Shown piece by piece: positions 36,413 through 45,692 of a stretch of 64,000 nucleotides of DNA. A program made the translations under genes and the position numbers. The first letter of the stretch is position 1. Each line of letters opens with the position of its first letter. The notes beneath the pieces were generated by a model. It saw only the letters and a list, made by a program, of their open reading frames with translations. It had not been told where the DNA came from and made no database searches. The stretch covers positions 3,658,001 to 3,722,000 of the forward strand of contig NZ_CP104067.1 in assembly GCF_026651875.1 (NCBI RefSeq). The letters run 5' to 3'. Origin of the DNA: Alicyclobacillus fastidiosus. Lineage in GTDB: Bacteria > Bacillota > Bacilli > Alicyclobacillales > Alicyclobacillaceae.

Positions 36413-37153
36413 TCATTTTTGCCGCATCAATGCGTGTTTTAGTCGGTAGCTTTCTCCCTCAAACACAACAAGTTGTCCATGGTGCGCCAGACGGTCAATC
36501 ATTGCAGCAGCCATCTGGTCATCCGTGAAAATACCGCCCCATTTGGAGAACTCCAGATTCGTGGTGATCACCAAACTTCGTCTCTCGTAACTAGCTGCAA
36601 CCACTTGAAATAATAGCTGCGCCTCTTCACGGTCCATCGGAAGGTAACCCCACTCATCAATGACCACAAGCTGAGCCTTTTCTAGTTCCTTCATTATGCG
36701 TTCTAAAGATCCAGCGCGTTTGCTCTCGCTCAGTCGTGTCACCAGGGATGCTGCGGTGAAAAACCTCGTAACAATTCCCATCTCACACGCTTTCGTTCCT
36801 AAGGCAATGGCAAGGTGTGTCTTACCAGTGCCGACAGGACCATACAGAACGAGGTTCTTTTTCTCCTGGACAAACTGACACGAAGTCAGTTCATCCAGGG
36901 ACAAGGTAGAGGGCAGGCGAAGTGAACTGAATTCGTACCCCTCCAGCGTTTTTCGTACAGGGAACGCAGCTCGTTGAAATAAACGAATTCTCCGCTGACG
37001 CTCGCGGTGCTCCAATTCCTCCCGGAACACCTTATGTAGAAACTCCTCCTGTCTTGGCGTAGCTTCTAAATCGCATAACCGTACCGCATTCTGACTCAGG
37101 ATTAATTGTCGGCAGTATTGTGAGATTTCTAGTCGTATCTCACTGCGGTCCAT
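36413..37153 (-). CDS. istB: IS21 helper ATPase IstB
   Basis: 246-aa AAA+ ATPase of the DnaC/IstB type. Walker A is VLYGPVGTGKTHLAIAL, Walker B AQLVVIDEWGYLPMDREEAQ, sensor region RSLVITTNLEFSKWGGIFTD and arginine-containing IDRLAHHGQLVVFEGESYRL. ATG at 37153 has GGAGGTGAAGTGC before it and overlaps the istA stop by 14 bases, giving translational coupling. It selects target DNA and activates IstA. Confidence 0.95.
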   Translation of the reverse strand: MDRSEIRLEISQYCRQLILSQNAVRLCDLEATPRQEEFLHKVFREELEHRERQRRIRLFQRAAFPVRKTLEGYEFSSLRLPSTLSLDELTSCQFVQEKKNLVLYGPVGTGKTHLAIALGTKACEMGIVTRFFTAASLVTRLSESKRAGSLERIMKELEKAQLVVIDEWGYLPMDREEAQLLFQVVAASYERRSLVITTNLEFSKWGGIFTDDQMAAAMIDRLAHHGQLVVFEGESYRLKHALMRQK

Positions 37154-38630
37154 GCACTTCACCTCCGAATGCGGGTAGTAAAACATCATACTGGCTCATG
37201 TCGGGTCCAGGCTCCCCTGGCGTATCCAGACCGTAGTGAGCAATCCGAGCCGCAACAACTGCTGCATTGACCTCAATGCCTTGTGTGCGTTTGCGAACAA
37301 TTGCTTCCTGTATCGAAGTCACCGCAACGTCCAAGCCATATTGGTTAGACAAATCCTTCATGAGGCGTAACGCTTGCCGTAACCCACTCCTGTCCTGCTC
37401 ATCCATGTAATCACGAACCTCGTAGGACATTTGGCTACGCATCAGGCTGTTTCGCCATGCTCCTGGTTTTACAATCAATTGATCTAGCATCGTTAACCAG
37501 TCGACTGTGTCTGTCCGCTCTGTACCGAACTCCCTTTCGTGGCGAGAGATAACGTCACCCGCTTCATCAAGTGGTTCAATGAAATGTGCGCCGATCCGGA
37601 CAATAATCTCCCGGTCTGCATACAGCGGCGAGGAAGAATAAGTGTGCTTGCCATCAAGTATGAACTTGCCATAGCCGTTGGTCTTTACATGCCCATATCG
37701 GCAAGATTCAAACGGCGCGTTTGGGAGTGCTCGCATGGCTTCCTTGTCCTTCTCAAACAACTCGCAGATAGGTACTCCTTTCTTGTAGTGCTCGCGGCTA
37801 TTATCCAAATCGCATAGTTCGAATAATTCAGTGTTCCACTCATGCAATGACACTTTGGATGGTAGGGGAACCATGTAATTTCTCCGAGCGTAACCAACCT
37901 TGTTCTCCACATTTCCTTTTTCATGACCGCTATTCGGATTGCAGAATGTAATCTCAAATCCGAAATGGGCTTGGAATCGCTTAAACAACTGTGTAAGGCG
38001 AACTAGCTCTCCAATTCGCCTGCCGGCTGCTGTGGCATTGTCAATCACAAGTCGTGACGGAACACCCTCAATATGATAAAAGACGTCCATTAATCCTTGG
38101 CATAAGCATTCAGCAGTTTCACCGAGAAAGCACTGAACAAATCCTGCATTGCTATGCGGGAAAGATACCACCAGATACTTCGTAACGCGTCGCACGCCGT
38201 TTACAATCACATCACATTCACCAAAATCAGCCTGAGCCTCTCCAGGATGCCACTGAAGTTCAAGATAGCCCTTCTTACTAAGGTGCTGGCGTTGACGAAA
38301 TGCGGTCACGTATCGGTTCACGGTCGGGTACGAACAGTTGAACTCCGGAAACTTTTTCACGAGTCGGTCATATACTCGCTTCCCCGTATGACGTTGCTTG
38401 TACCGATTTTTAGCATCTTGAAGAAGCCATGCATCAATGGTTGGCTTGTAGGGATCCAACTTGGATGGCTTAGACACTGGCACAGGCAGCCTTGGGGAGA
38501 AGTCCTCCTGCTTCATGTATTTCCGAACGGTCTTGGGATCTAGCCCCAATTCCTTTGCAATCTGATACGCTCCTTTCTCTTGGAGTTGCAGTTCCTTGAT
38601 CCGGTGAATCTGCTCCATACTCATCGTCAT
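37140..38630 (-). CDS. istA: IS21 transposase IstA
   Basis: About 496 aa. N-terminal HTH (IHRIKELQLQEKGAYQIAKE, GLDPKTVRKYM), DDE integrase core with Asp in GEAQADFGECDV, Asp in SRLVIDNATAAGRR and Glu in GHEKGNVENKVGYARR, then a beta-rich C-terminal domain (DGKHTYSSSPLYADREIIV). ATG 38630 is chosen because GGAGGAGAAAGG precedes it; an earlier frame start has no ribosome site. It cuts and joins the element ends in concert with IstB. Confidence 0.94.
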   Translation of the reverse strand: MTMSMEQIHRIKELQLQEKGAYQIAKELGLDPKTVRKYMKQEDFSPRLPVPVSKPSKLDPYKPTIDAWLLQDAKNRYKQRHTGKRVYDRLVKKFPEFNCSYPTVNRYVTAFRQRQHLSKKGYLELQWHPGEAQADFGECDVIVNGVRRVTKYLVVSFPHSNAGFVQCFLGETAECLCQGLMDVFYHIEGVPSRLVIDNATAAGRRIGELVRLTQLFKRFQAHFGFEITFCNPNSGHEKGNVENKVGYARRNYMVPLPSKVSLHEWNTELFELCDLDNSREHYKKGVPICELFEKDKEAMRALPNAPFESCRYGHVKTNGYGKFILDGKHTYSSSPLYADREIIVRIGAHFIEPLDEAGDVISRHEREFGTERTDTVDWLTMLDQLIVKPGAWRNSLMRSQMSYEVRDYMDEQDRSGLRQALRLMKDLSNQYGLDVAVTSIQEAIVRKRTQGIEVNAAVVAARIAHYGLDTPGEPGPDMSQYDVLLPAFGGEVHGPQ

Positions 38631-39555
38631 CCTTTCTCCTCCTCGCATTTCTACAAAGAGGATTGTAAGAAGCAAATGACACAATTAGGAGAGATACACC
38701 AGGGAAATTTCCAGATCAGATCAGGGATTTCCTGATGACATCAGCAAGGATTTCTTAATGATTAGATCAGGGAATTTCTGATGATCGAAACCTCCATTTT
38801 TATTTGACCATACACAGCCTCCAAGTGTATAGCTGCCTCAAGACGTTTGAGACGTCCCTCAATCTCGTCTAAATGATGCAAATACTCCTGGTACACCACT
38901 TGCTCTCGACGATCCGTCCATTTTAGACCGTCCAACCACCGACGATACATAGCTCCCCAAGCACTAAGTTTAGTTTCAGGACGCCGATTGTGTCTGAGTA
39001 GGAACTTGGATAGCCGATGCCTTGCCCGTGTACGGTCTTCCACCGCATCTTCCCGTGCCCGCACTAAATCCCGTAATGACTCGTTTTCCTCATTCGGGAC
39101 AAAGACTGCAACCAATTCACCAGCACGGAACAACTGTGCCAATCTCAACGCATCTCGCTTGTCTGTCTTCACTCGGTCTCCTTGGCGAACTGGAATGAGG
39201 GATGGTGCGACAACGGTACACGGCATGTCCATTGCGCGCAGTAGTCGATACAGTCCATAGCCTGTCGGCCCAGCTTCGTAACAAAACTCCAGTTCGACGC
39301 CATCTGAAGCCAATCTATGTACCAGGCTTCTTACAGCTTCCACCGTATGAGGGAACATTCCGATATATCTCGGTTCACCACGGCCCTCGTCTGCTACCGC
39401 AACTGCGATGCTTTCCTTAGACACATCCAAACCTACAAACTTTGTGATAGTCTTCATAGTATCGGCTCCCTTCGTATGTGGATCTGCACTGTTCTCCTAA
39501 CTTCAGTGTAAACCACGATGTGCGAAACGGAGCCGGTGTCGTTCATTATGACTAG

Positions 39556-39745
39556 CTGAATAAGGAGCGATGCAGATATTAGACATTCGCTCCTGTTTAT
39601 TTAAGAATAATCTGTACTTTTTTCCTGTGAAATGTGGGTTCAAGGTCACCCATTACGTACATATAGCACGCAGTTTTAAAATGTGTTACTTGTCTTGATT
39701 TTAAAGGTTCTGTCAGGGTTATGCGCATGGAAATACGTGTCAGGA
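39556..39745 (+). repeat. Dispersed intergenic repeat, type A copy 4
   Basis: Starts CTGAATAAGGAGCGATGC with its hairpin (GGAGCGATG...CATTCGCTCC), then TTAAGAATAATCTG, GTTCAAGGTCACCCATTACG and a diverged type A tail (TTAAAGGTTCTGTCAGGG). IS1111 copy 4 ends exactly at its 5' edge, suggesting that element inserted into the repeat. Confidence 0.85.
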
Positions 39746-40027
39746 ACGAGCTTGCAGAAGATGAGTCCCTGCCCCCACCGTCCCTCGTTCTTGTGAACTG
39801 TGTTGCCCAGAGTTCGATAACGCTTCTTGCGCTAATGCCCCCCAAAAGTTCAAGTAGATTCCCAAATAGATCGGCATTTTGTTACTCTGATTTGATAGAT
39901 CCATCGATCCCCCGAACCAAAAAAGATCATCACTTCTGGTCAGTCCAGATCGATTGATTGGTCGTCCCGCATATTCCATACACGTTAGAGCGTAATAATA
40001 AATGTCACTAGAGGAGGAATAAGTGTC

Positions 40028-40666
40028 GTGGGAAAACAGATCTCCGGTATTGATGTCCCAGATAGCAAGTTGTGTACGGAAGCGGCAGAGATACTACGTG
40101 AGAACGGGAGCTCTCTACTCTGGAACCATTCACACCGCGTTTACCTCTTTGGAGCGTTACAGGGTCAAAAATGCGGATTGAAATACGATGCTGAATTGCT
40201 TTATATTGGTGCAATTTTTCACGACCTTGGGCTGACCAAGAGATTTCGTAGTCGGAACAAACGATTTGAAGTTGATAGTGCGAACGCAGCCCGTTGTTTC
40301 CTCGAATTACACGACGTTCCAAAACAGTCGATTCAACTTGTGTGGGATTCCATTGCACTGCACACGACGATCGGCATTCCCCAATATAAGGAGCCTGAAG
40401 TAGCACTCGTCTATTCCGGGGTTGGTTATGATGTAATGGGTGAGAACTTTCACAGACTCTCTGCAGCCGAGCGCGAACAGGTAGTGGCGACTTATCCCCG
40501 TGATGGATTCAAGTATAAGATTCTTCCTGTATTTTTAAAAGGTTTCGCACACAAGCCGGAAACGACATTCGGTAATATTAACGAAGATGTGTGCTCATGC
40601 TTGCTCCCCGGATTCAAGCGTATCGATTTTTGCGATCTCGTATTAAATTCCCCTTGGGATGATTAA
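40028..40666 (+). CDS. HD-domain phosphohydrolase-like protein
   Basis: 212 aa. HD-superfamily metal ligands: His34/His36 region (LLWNHSHRVYLFG), H65-D66 (GAIFHDLGLT) and a later HTTIG segment after DSIALH. The layout resembles cyanamide-hydratase-like/uncharacterised HD proteins rather than a ppGpp hydrolase. GTG start at 40028 with AGAGGAGG ten bases upstream. Substrate unknown. Standalone, between two repeat copies. Confidence 0.8.
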   Translation: MGKQISGIDVPDSKLCTEAAEILRENGSSLLWNHSHRVYLFGALQGQKCGLKYDAELLYIGAIFHDLGLTKRFRSRNKRFEVDSANAARCFLELHDVPKQSIQLVWDSIALHTTIGIPQYKEPEVALVYSGVGYDVMGENFHRLSAAEREQVVATYPRDGFKYKILPVFLKGFAHKPETTFGNINEDVCSCLLPGFKRIDFCDLVLNSPWDD

Positions 40667-40754
40667 CCTCTCAATAGGCATACCCCTATCGGGTAGTCCA
40701 AGTCAGTTCACTTTCCCAGTTATATCTAGTAGACTCGCTATGGCGCATTCATGC

Positions 40755-40918
40755 CTGTTAGTTTAAGAATTATCAGTTCCTTTGTCCTGTGAGGGGTCGG
40801 TTCAAGGTCACCCATTACGTACATATCGCACGCAGTTTGTCGGTTAGCTTACGTTTCAAGTTTACAGGTTTTATCCGTATTGATCAGGGGAAAAAACTTC
40901 AAGTGACCGAGGCAAGGA
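40755..40918 (+). repeat. Dispersed intergenic repeat, type B copy 2
   Basis: TTAGTTTAAGAATTATCAG, GGTTCAAGGTCACCCATTAC, CACGCAGTTTGTCGGTTAGC, then TTACGTTTCAAGTTTACAGG and CTTCAAGTGACCGAGG. GGTCAC at the core and GTGACC at the 3' end can pair, closing an about 100-nt fold. Confidence 0.85.
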
Positions 40919-41171
40919 CCGTGAAAAACTGCATTAAGTAGTTGCTCGATTATTGACTAAAGCCACCTTATGTTCAACAAGCTGTTCGCTCCGGTCTATT
41001 CTTAAAGTATTGCAATTAATGTGATACCTTAATATCGATATTCGATAAGAGGTGATTCACTATCGAGGACCTTGTACTGCGTCAGAACCATGTTTCGTGT
41101 GATGACGAGGAGTTCTTCTTTCTGGACTTCGAACATGTCGGAGGGAATGGTTCGTCTACAAAGCTTGGGAC

Positions 41172-41207
41172 TAAAAAAGAGCCCGCCCAAATTGCGCGGA
41201 CTCTTTC
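41172..41207 (-). terminator. Terminator of the second YjcZ cluster
   Basis: Minus strand AAAGAGTCCGCGC-AATTTG-GGCGGGCTC followed by TTTTTT, about 50 bases after the stop of the 41256 peptide. Confidence 0.8.
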
Positions 41208-41255
41208 CTGTAGTTTTCCTCCCCCGGAATGGGACATTTTGTCCCTACTGTTACA

Positions 41256-41387
41256 TTAGTACACGGGTGTTGTCGCGCAGGACTTTGCATATCCGTAGCC
41301 ATACGGAACGAGAAGGAAGAACAGGACAAAGATAATCAAGAAAACAACAGCCCATCGGGTGTAAATACCGAATGCTCCATCGTACAT
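41256..41387 (-). CDS. YjcZ-family sporulation micropeptide, 43 aa
   Basis: ATG at 41387 behind GTGGAGGTGACAAGA. Begins MYDGAFGIYTRWAVVFLIIF and ends VPYGYGYAKSCATTPVY. One membrane helix with a Gly/Tyr head and a PYGYGY tail. It is followed by a strong terminator and preceded by a second family member, so the two are a tandem pair. Confidence 0.8.
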   Translation of the reverse strand: MYDGAFGIYTRWAVVFLIIFVLFFLLVPYGYGYAKSCATTPVY

Positions 41388-41435
41388 TCTTGTCACCTCC
41401 ACTTCAATGGAAATTGACCAGATAAAGTTGCTTGT

Positions 41436-41543
41436 TTAGTAGGCGTATCCGCCACCATAAGGAACTAGGAGGATGAACAGCACGAAGATAATCAAGAAAA
41501 CGACTGCCCATCGGGTGTAACCACCAAAACAACCATCGTACAT
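41436..41543 (-). CDS. YjcZ-family sporulation micropeptide, 35 aa
   Basis: ATG at 41543 after GGGAGGTGACTGGA. Begins MYDGCFGGYTRWAVVFLIIF and ends LLVPYGGGYAY. Differs from 10451 by a Cys at position 5 and the tail. About 50 bases separate it from 41256. Confidence 0.8.
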   Translation of the reverse strand: MYDGCFGGYTRWAVVFLIIFVLFILLVPYGGGYAY

Positions 41544-41679
41544 TCCAGTCACCTCCCATCCCAACCAAATACAATGTAGCGTATGGCTGGACGTTCAGTA
41601 GTGAGGCGGCTTTTGTCTGAAGTCAGTCTCGCTTATAAGACACAAAAAAACCGCCTCTCTTTACGAGGAACGTACCAAG

Positions 41680-41994
41680 TCAGTAATAGTACCCGTAGGG
41701 ATAGTACCAATAAGGATAAGTGGCAGCAGCGGCTAAGCCTGCGAGTGCTGCCCATGCAAGGAAGAAGAATGGGAAGAAAGCTTCCGACACATCTTTATTG
41801 CTATCGGCATCTGCTATTGCATGTTCGACAGTTGGCGTACTCAGTTCTCCAGATGCCGAACGAAATCCCCTTGCATTCATCAGGTAAATCCCCCGACCAT
41901 CCACTGAATGTAAAACACCATGATACACTGTCCCATCCACATGACGGGCTATGACCCTTTGTCCAACTAGCCTTCTTGCATGGTGCATCATCAT
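41680..41994 (-). CDS. Lsm-like barrel protein with YPYG tail (paralogue of 10705)
   Basis: 104 aa from ATG 41994, chosen because GGGAGGTGAGCTTC precedes the ATGATGATG. LVGQRVIARHVDGTVYHGVL and GRGIYLMNARGFRSASGEL predict a small barrel; the middle TPTVEHAIADADSNKDVSEA is conserved with 10705; a hydrophobic helix (FFPFFFLAWAALAGLAAAAT) and WYYPYGYYY end it. Same neighbours (YjcZ peptides) as the first cluster, implying a duplicated functional group, probably in spores. Confidence 0.75.
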   Translation of the reverse strand: MMMHHARRLVGQRVIARHVDGTVYHGVLHSVDGRGIYLMNARGFRSASGELSTPTVEHAIADADSNKDVSEAFFPFFFLAWAALAGLAAAATYPYWYYPYGYYY

Positions 41995-42627
41995 GAAGCT
42001 CACCTCCCTCAAACCAACGTAATTTACGATATGGGGGAGTCTTCAGTCGCGACGCGGCGTGTGTCCTATAAAGCAATAAAACCTGTGAGCTACAGTAACA
42101 CGCTCCTCTTTAAGAGGGACACGAGTTTACTAGGAAACAGTATCTTAAAACAAAGCCTTTAGTTTATTACACCCACGACTCGAAAATGATTTGCCCATAT
42201 AGCTTGTCAGAGGGAATTTAACGAGAGGAACTCGGAACATAAAAATCAAAACCCGACGCATTTTCATTTTCCGCCAAGAATTTATCTGCTTTTTTCCCTT
42301 GGGCGAACTCTTTTGATAGCCACCAGTGGCTATAGTTGAATCCACGCCCGAGAGTACAAAATGCAAGCGGAATGTTTCCATTGCAACATTTGCATCGATT
42401 GCACTACTTACATCATCTTGTCACGTCCCTCCTTCGAAACTTGTTTGAAACCATATCATACGCATCCATTTTTATGAAAGAACGACTTGCGTATCCTAGC
42501 GCCCAATTCTATCTCCACGTCGGTACGTTTTCATAGAATGTTGGCAGAAGTCTTTTACAGGAAGTCATACGCCTGGAAAGCACAACGAGAAGCGATTAAC
42601 TCTATTTATAATTATCCCTGTAGATAT

Positions 42628-42727
42628 AAGGTCACCCATGCCGTACATATAGCACGCAGTTTTTAGCTGTAAGCTTACGTTTCAAGTTTACAGGTTTTAC
42701 CCAGAATGATGAGGGGAAAAATCTTGA
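42628..42727 (+). repeat. Dispersed intergenic repeat, type B copy 3
   Basis: AAGGTCACCCATGCCGTACA, CACGCAGTTTTTAGCTGTAA, CTTACGTTTCAAGTTTACAG, then AATGATGAGGGGAAAAATCT. The surrounding 42013-42627 and 42728-42878 hold no supported gene. Confidence 0.8.
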
Positions 42728-42878
42728 AGACGCTTTTCAAACCGGACGTTTAATTGCACACAAAACGGCGTAGTTGATACGCCGTTCGTAATGTTGCGCT
42801 TTTCTCTGTTCTTCTCCGGCAGCAGTGGGCTAATAGCGGCAGTTTATGGGTTCCCGTCCCAAAACCAATCTTACGATT

Positions 42879-43529
42879 TCACTGATACTGCATAGCGACA
42901 ACGCCGGAATATTGCGACAAGCTTGCTGTATTAATGTCTAATATTCTCACTTCGGTCGCCCGCTGACCCGCAGCTTCGATGAATCGATCTACTTTATCGA
43001 ATAGCAGCACCCCAAGAAGGGACAGTGCCTTCGTTCGGTAATGCATGGGAATCGTGACAGTGGGTTTAAGTTGTTGCATCACTTTTGCGCCGTCCTCTCC
43101 GTTTAAGGTCATTTTGCCTCCAACCGGGATCATGAGAATGTCCACGTTGCCAATGTCTTTGACTTGCTCCTCTGTCAACAAATGACCTAAATCTCCGCAA
43201 TGACAGATTGTCAAACCATCCACGATAAAACGGAAGACAATGTTCTCGCCTCTCTTTTTTCCGTTTACTTTGTCATGGTAAGTCTTGAATCCCTTAATGG
43301 ATACGCCATCTCGGTGATATTCTTTTGGCTCATTGACCAGCAGATAGTCGCCGGTAGCCACCTGAATTTTATTGTGATCCCCATGGTTATGTGTAACGGC
43401 AACGATCTCCGTTTCAATTGGTTTCGGCATCTTGTATCCGAGCATTCGGTCAAATGGGTCTATCAGAATGCGCACACCCGCTTCTGAAGTCAGTAAAAAC
43501 GAAGATTGACCAAACCATTTAATTTGCAT
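42879..43529 (-). CDS. Metallo-beta-lactamase-fold hydrolase, UlaG-like
   Basis: 216 aa. The metal motif HxHxDH is complete (H47-N-H49-G-D51-H52 in VAVTHNHGDHNKI), with further ligands in ICHCGDLGHLLTEEQ and IPMHYRTKALS. This is the short Lactamase_B_3 type annotated as UPF0173/UlaG-like; the substrate is not predictable. ATG at 43529. Same strand as the MFS gene at 43587, 57 bases apart, so possibly cotranscribed with that operon. Confidence 0.88.
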   Translation of the reverse strand: MQIKWFGQSSFLLTSEAGVRILIDPFDRMLGYKMPKPIETEIVAVTHNHGDHNKIQVATGDYLLVNEPKEYHRDGVSIKGFKTYHDKVNGKKRGENIVFRFIVDGLTICHCGDLGHLLTEEQVKDIGNVDILMIPVGGKMTLNGEDGAKVMQQLKPTVTIPMHYRTKALSLLGVLLFDKVDRFIEAAGQRATEVRILDINTASLSQYSGVVAMQYQ

Positions 43530-43586
43530 AACAAAGCCACCCTCTTAATTATTTTCGTTTGCAAATGTTGCATAGGTCCCCGTTAT

Positions 43587-44990
43587 TCAGGATGTAGCAC
43601 TTGATGCTTCTTGGTTTATCACCTTAAGTCGACGGTCGGCACTGGTCATGACCAGTGCGATGACGCTTACCGCGATCATTATGATCGCAATGTGATGCAG
43701 ACCGCTATCTGAAACCTTCGTCCGAAAAACAATGCCGATTAACGCGGAGGAAGCAATAGAACCAATATACCCGAACGTACGGAAGAGACCCGAAGCTGTA
43801 CCAATCTGGTCTGCAGAAACCTGCATGTACAACGCGGTTTGGTTACTGCTGGACATTGTACCCATCGTGACACCGAAGATTAGGGTGATAAGCAAAATCC
43901 AAATAATTGGCGTAGTCGTTGTGAGAAAGAGTACCCCAATGGAGGCAACAATGCAGGACCCCGCAGCAACAATGAGCGGTCCACGAACCAAGTTCCGTTT
44001 TGAAATTGGACCTACTACCAAAGCCGAAAGTACGCTCATTGGTAGTATTAGAAGTCCGGCTTCAAGTGCGGACGTTCCGCGTGCCGCACCGATCCACTCA
44101 GTGACGCCATACAGTACGGTATAAAGGCACAACATCAGAGATGCAAACCGTACATAGGTACGAGTGAGCGCTAGGTTCGAGGCGAGCATACGTACATCGA
44201 TGAAAGGATGTTTTGCTCGCAACTCCCACCAGATAAGCAAAATGCCCAACACAACGGACAGACCGAGGACGCTCCACTCGGGTCGAGGCAATGAGAACAG
44301 GAATGCCATGAGTGCGGCGATGGTTACAGCGAATAGAGCGACGCCGGTAATGTCGATGCGTGATGAGATCTCCCGTACTGTCTTTGTTCCCTTCATCTTT
44401 ACATCCTTCGGAATCCAAAACGTAGCCATGACCAGCGCGACAAGTGCAAAGGGGATATTAACTAGAAACGTTGTTCGCCATCCCCACGCATCCACGAGTA
44501 CACCACCAATCGGGAGTCCCACAGCGCTCGTGACAACTCCCGCAATCTGAAGCGCGCCCAGTACGTTTCCAGGCGGCTTCGACATCCCGGACGATTCTGC
44601 ACGTCGACGAATCAGGAGCATAGCCGATGGATAGGCAGTGGAAGTTCCAATGCCGATAAGAATTCGTGATACGACCAGCATTGTCGAGTCACGTCCAAAA
44701 CCTCCCAGCAAACCTCCCAAAAGTACCATAAGGATTCCCGCAAGAAATACCCGACGGGGACCAAATTCTTCTGAAAGCTTTCCGGCAGTAGGCTGAGCAA
44801 TCGAACTCGCTAGATAGAGAACCGTCACGAGTATTGTGGTTTGAGCCGCTGAAACATGCATAAATGCAGCAATCGGCACTAGTGCAGTGGCGATCATCGA
44901 GCTATTGATTGGGTTGAGCGTGGACCCCATGTACAGCGGTGCTACGAACCTCCAAGAGAAGGGGTTACCACTTGGCATAATTTGCTTCAC
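43587..44990 (-). CDS. MFS drug-efflux transporter, DHA2-like
   Basis: 467 aa, about fourteen helices. SSMIATALVPIAAFMHVSAA, TAGKLSEEFGPRRVFLAGIL (motif A loop), LIGIGTSTAYPSAMLLIRRR and GVVTSAVGLPIGGVLVDAWG (motif C, antiporter type) support a proton-coupled exporter. Follows the isochorismatase-like gene by three bases. The start is GTG 44990 or ATG 44978; AAGGAG fits the latter better. Likely controlled by the divergent TetR protein. Confidence 0.88.
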   Translation of the reverse strand: MKQIMPSGNPFSWRFVAPLYMGSTLNPINSSMIATALVPIAAFMHVSAAQTTILVTVLYLASSIAQPTAGKLSEEFGPRRVFLAGILMVLLGGLLGGFGRDSTMLVVSRILIGIGTSTAYPSAMLLIRRRAESSGMSKPPGNVLGALQIAGVVTSAVGLPIGGVLVDAWGWRTTFLVNIPFALVALVMATFWIPKDVKMKGTKTVREISSRIDITGVALFAVTIAALMAFLFSLPRPEWSVLGLSVVLGILLIWWELRAKHPFIDVRMLASNLALTRTYVRFASLMLCLYTVLYGVTEWIGAARGTSALEAGLLILPMSVLSALVVGPISKRNLVRGPLIVAAGSCIVASIGVLFLTTTTPIIWILLITLIFGVTMGTMSSSNQTALYMQVSADQIGTASGLFRTFGYIGSIASSALIGIVFRTKVSDSGLHHIAIIMIAVSVIALVMTSADRRLKVINQEASSATS

Positions 44991-44993
44991 TCC

Positions 44994-45572
44994 TTAAACT
45001 GTTTCTTGCGTATTTAAAGACAAGTCGTCGATCCAATTATCGACAGTCAACACATCCGCCTGCCGAGGGAACACCTTTTCCATGAGCACGCGATGAACTT
45101 CAGGATCAGCATCAGCGCATGCGTCCGAAAGTACTTTGATTGCAAAATCCTTGTCTGCCGCTTCGCGCAACGTCGACAGCACGACTCCACTCGTGGCAAT
45201 TCCCGTTAAAATTAAAGTGTCAATTTGTTTGGCGCGAAGGATAACTTCCAAATTGCTTCCAGCGAAGGCGCTAACCCGATATTTCGTAACGATCGGTTCA
45301 CCATTCGTCGGGCGCACGGACTCGTGGATTTGCGTCGCATGATCCGATACGGTCATACCACCAAATTGAGCAATTTGTGAGAAAGCCTTGTTTCTTGCAC
45401 TTACCTCTGGGTATCCTTCATTAAAAGCGACTCGTACGAAAACGACTGGGATGTTGTATTGCCGAGCCGTTTCCGCCGCTTTTTGAACTGCGCGTAACAT
45501 TTCCGGATTGTCTTGAAAACGGGCTACGATTCCATTCTGCATGTCCATAACGAGTAGTGCCGGTTTGTTCAT
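44994..45572 (-). CDS. Isochorismatase-superfamily hydrolase lacking the catalytic Cys
   Basis: 192 aa. Asp10 (ALLVMDMQNG) and Lys97 (IVTKYRVSAF) of the catalytic triad are present with a cis-peptide region, but the nucleophile position reads TGIATSGVVLSTLREAADKD, with Ser128 where Cys is expected. This variant is frequent in MFS-linked members. It may act on a small amide, or bind a ligand without turnover. First gene of an operon with the MFS exporter. Confidence 0.88.
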   Translation of the reverse strand: MNKPALLVMDMQNGIVARFQDNPEMLRAVQKAAETARQYNIPVVFVRVAFNEGYPEVSARNKAFSQIAQFGGMTVSDHATQIHESVRPTNGEPIVTKYRVSAFAGSNLEVILRAKQIDTLILTGIATSGVVLSTLREAADKDFAIKVLSDACADADPEVHRVLMEKVFPRQADVLTVDNWIDDLSLNTQETV

Positions 45573-45609
45573 GTGTGTTTTACACTCCTTCGGATTGATT
45601 TATAATAAG

Positions 45610-45657
45610 CGGGGAATTCTCCACATGATTTTAAACGGGGAAGTCTCCACTTGTCAA
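45610..45657 (-). promoter_or_regulatory. Promoter with two tandem operator-like boxes
   Basis: Minus-strand TTGACA (45652-45657) and TAAAAT (45628-45633) are 18 bases apart. CGGGGAAGTCTCCAC (45636-45650) sits in the spacer, and CGGGGAATTCTCCAC (45610-45624) just downstream; each is a near-palindrome (GGGGAATTCTCC), 26 bases apart. Placement is ideal for repression by the divergent TetR protein; binding is inferred. Confidence 0.7.
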
Positions 45658-45692
45658 TTAGGTTCGAAAATCTGATGTAGGGACTGGATATC

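Larger units (their letters stand above)
36273..38816 (-). mobile_element. IS21-family element
   Basis: 2544 bp flanked by GCCTCC direct repeats (36267-36272 and 38817-38822), lying in IS1111 copy 4. Ends are TGTGTTTTGTCAA and, inverted, TGTGTATGGTCAA. Inside both ends are several copies of a CCCTGG-type motif with TATCATCA or GATCA-like tails (36292-36405 and 38690-38790), the multiple IstA binding sites usual for IS21. Both genes are intact, so it may be active. Confidence 0.93.
36121..39555 (-). mobile_element. IS1111-type element, copy 4 (deleted, then split by IS21)
   Basis: Left piece 36121-36272 has the usual end, then jumps at 36235 from GGTTGGTTACC directly to CTGAATCACTGGAG, skipping about 640 bp present in copy 1. 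Right piece 38817-39555 carries the right end and transposase codons 1-217 (38815-39457), without frameshift up to the IS21 junction. The internal deletion already removed the C-terminal transposase domain, so the IS21 landed in a dead element. Confidence 0.88.

Noticed and set aside
41035..41250. Possible small plus-strand gene (LRQNHVSCDDEEFFFLDFEH)
   Set aside because: The frame looks protein-like but lacks a start codon after the GAGGTG site, and it overlaps the opposite-strand terminator.
42145..42381. 78-codon minus-strand frame
   Set aside because: Basic random-looking product with no ribosome site in a gap between repeat copies.
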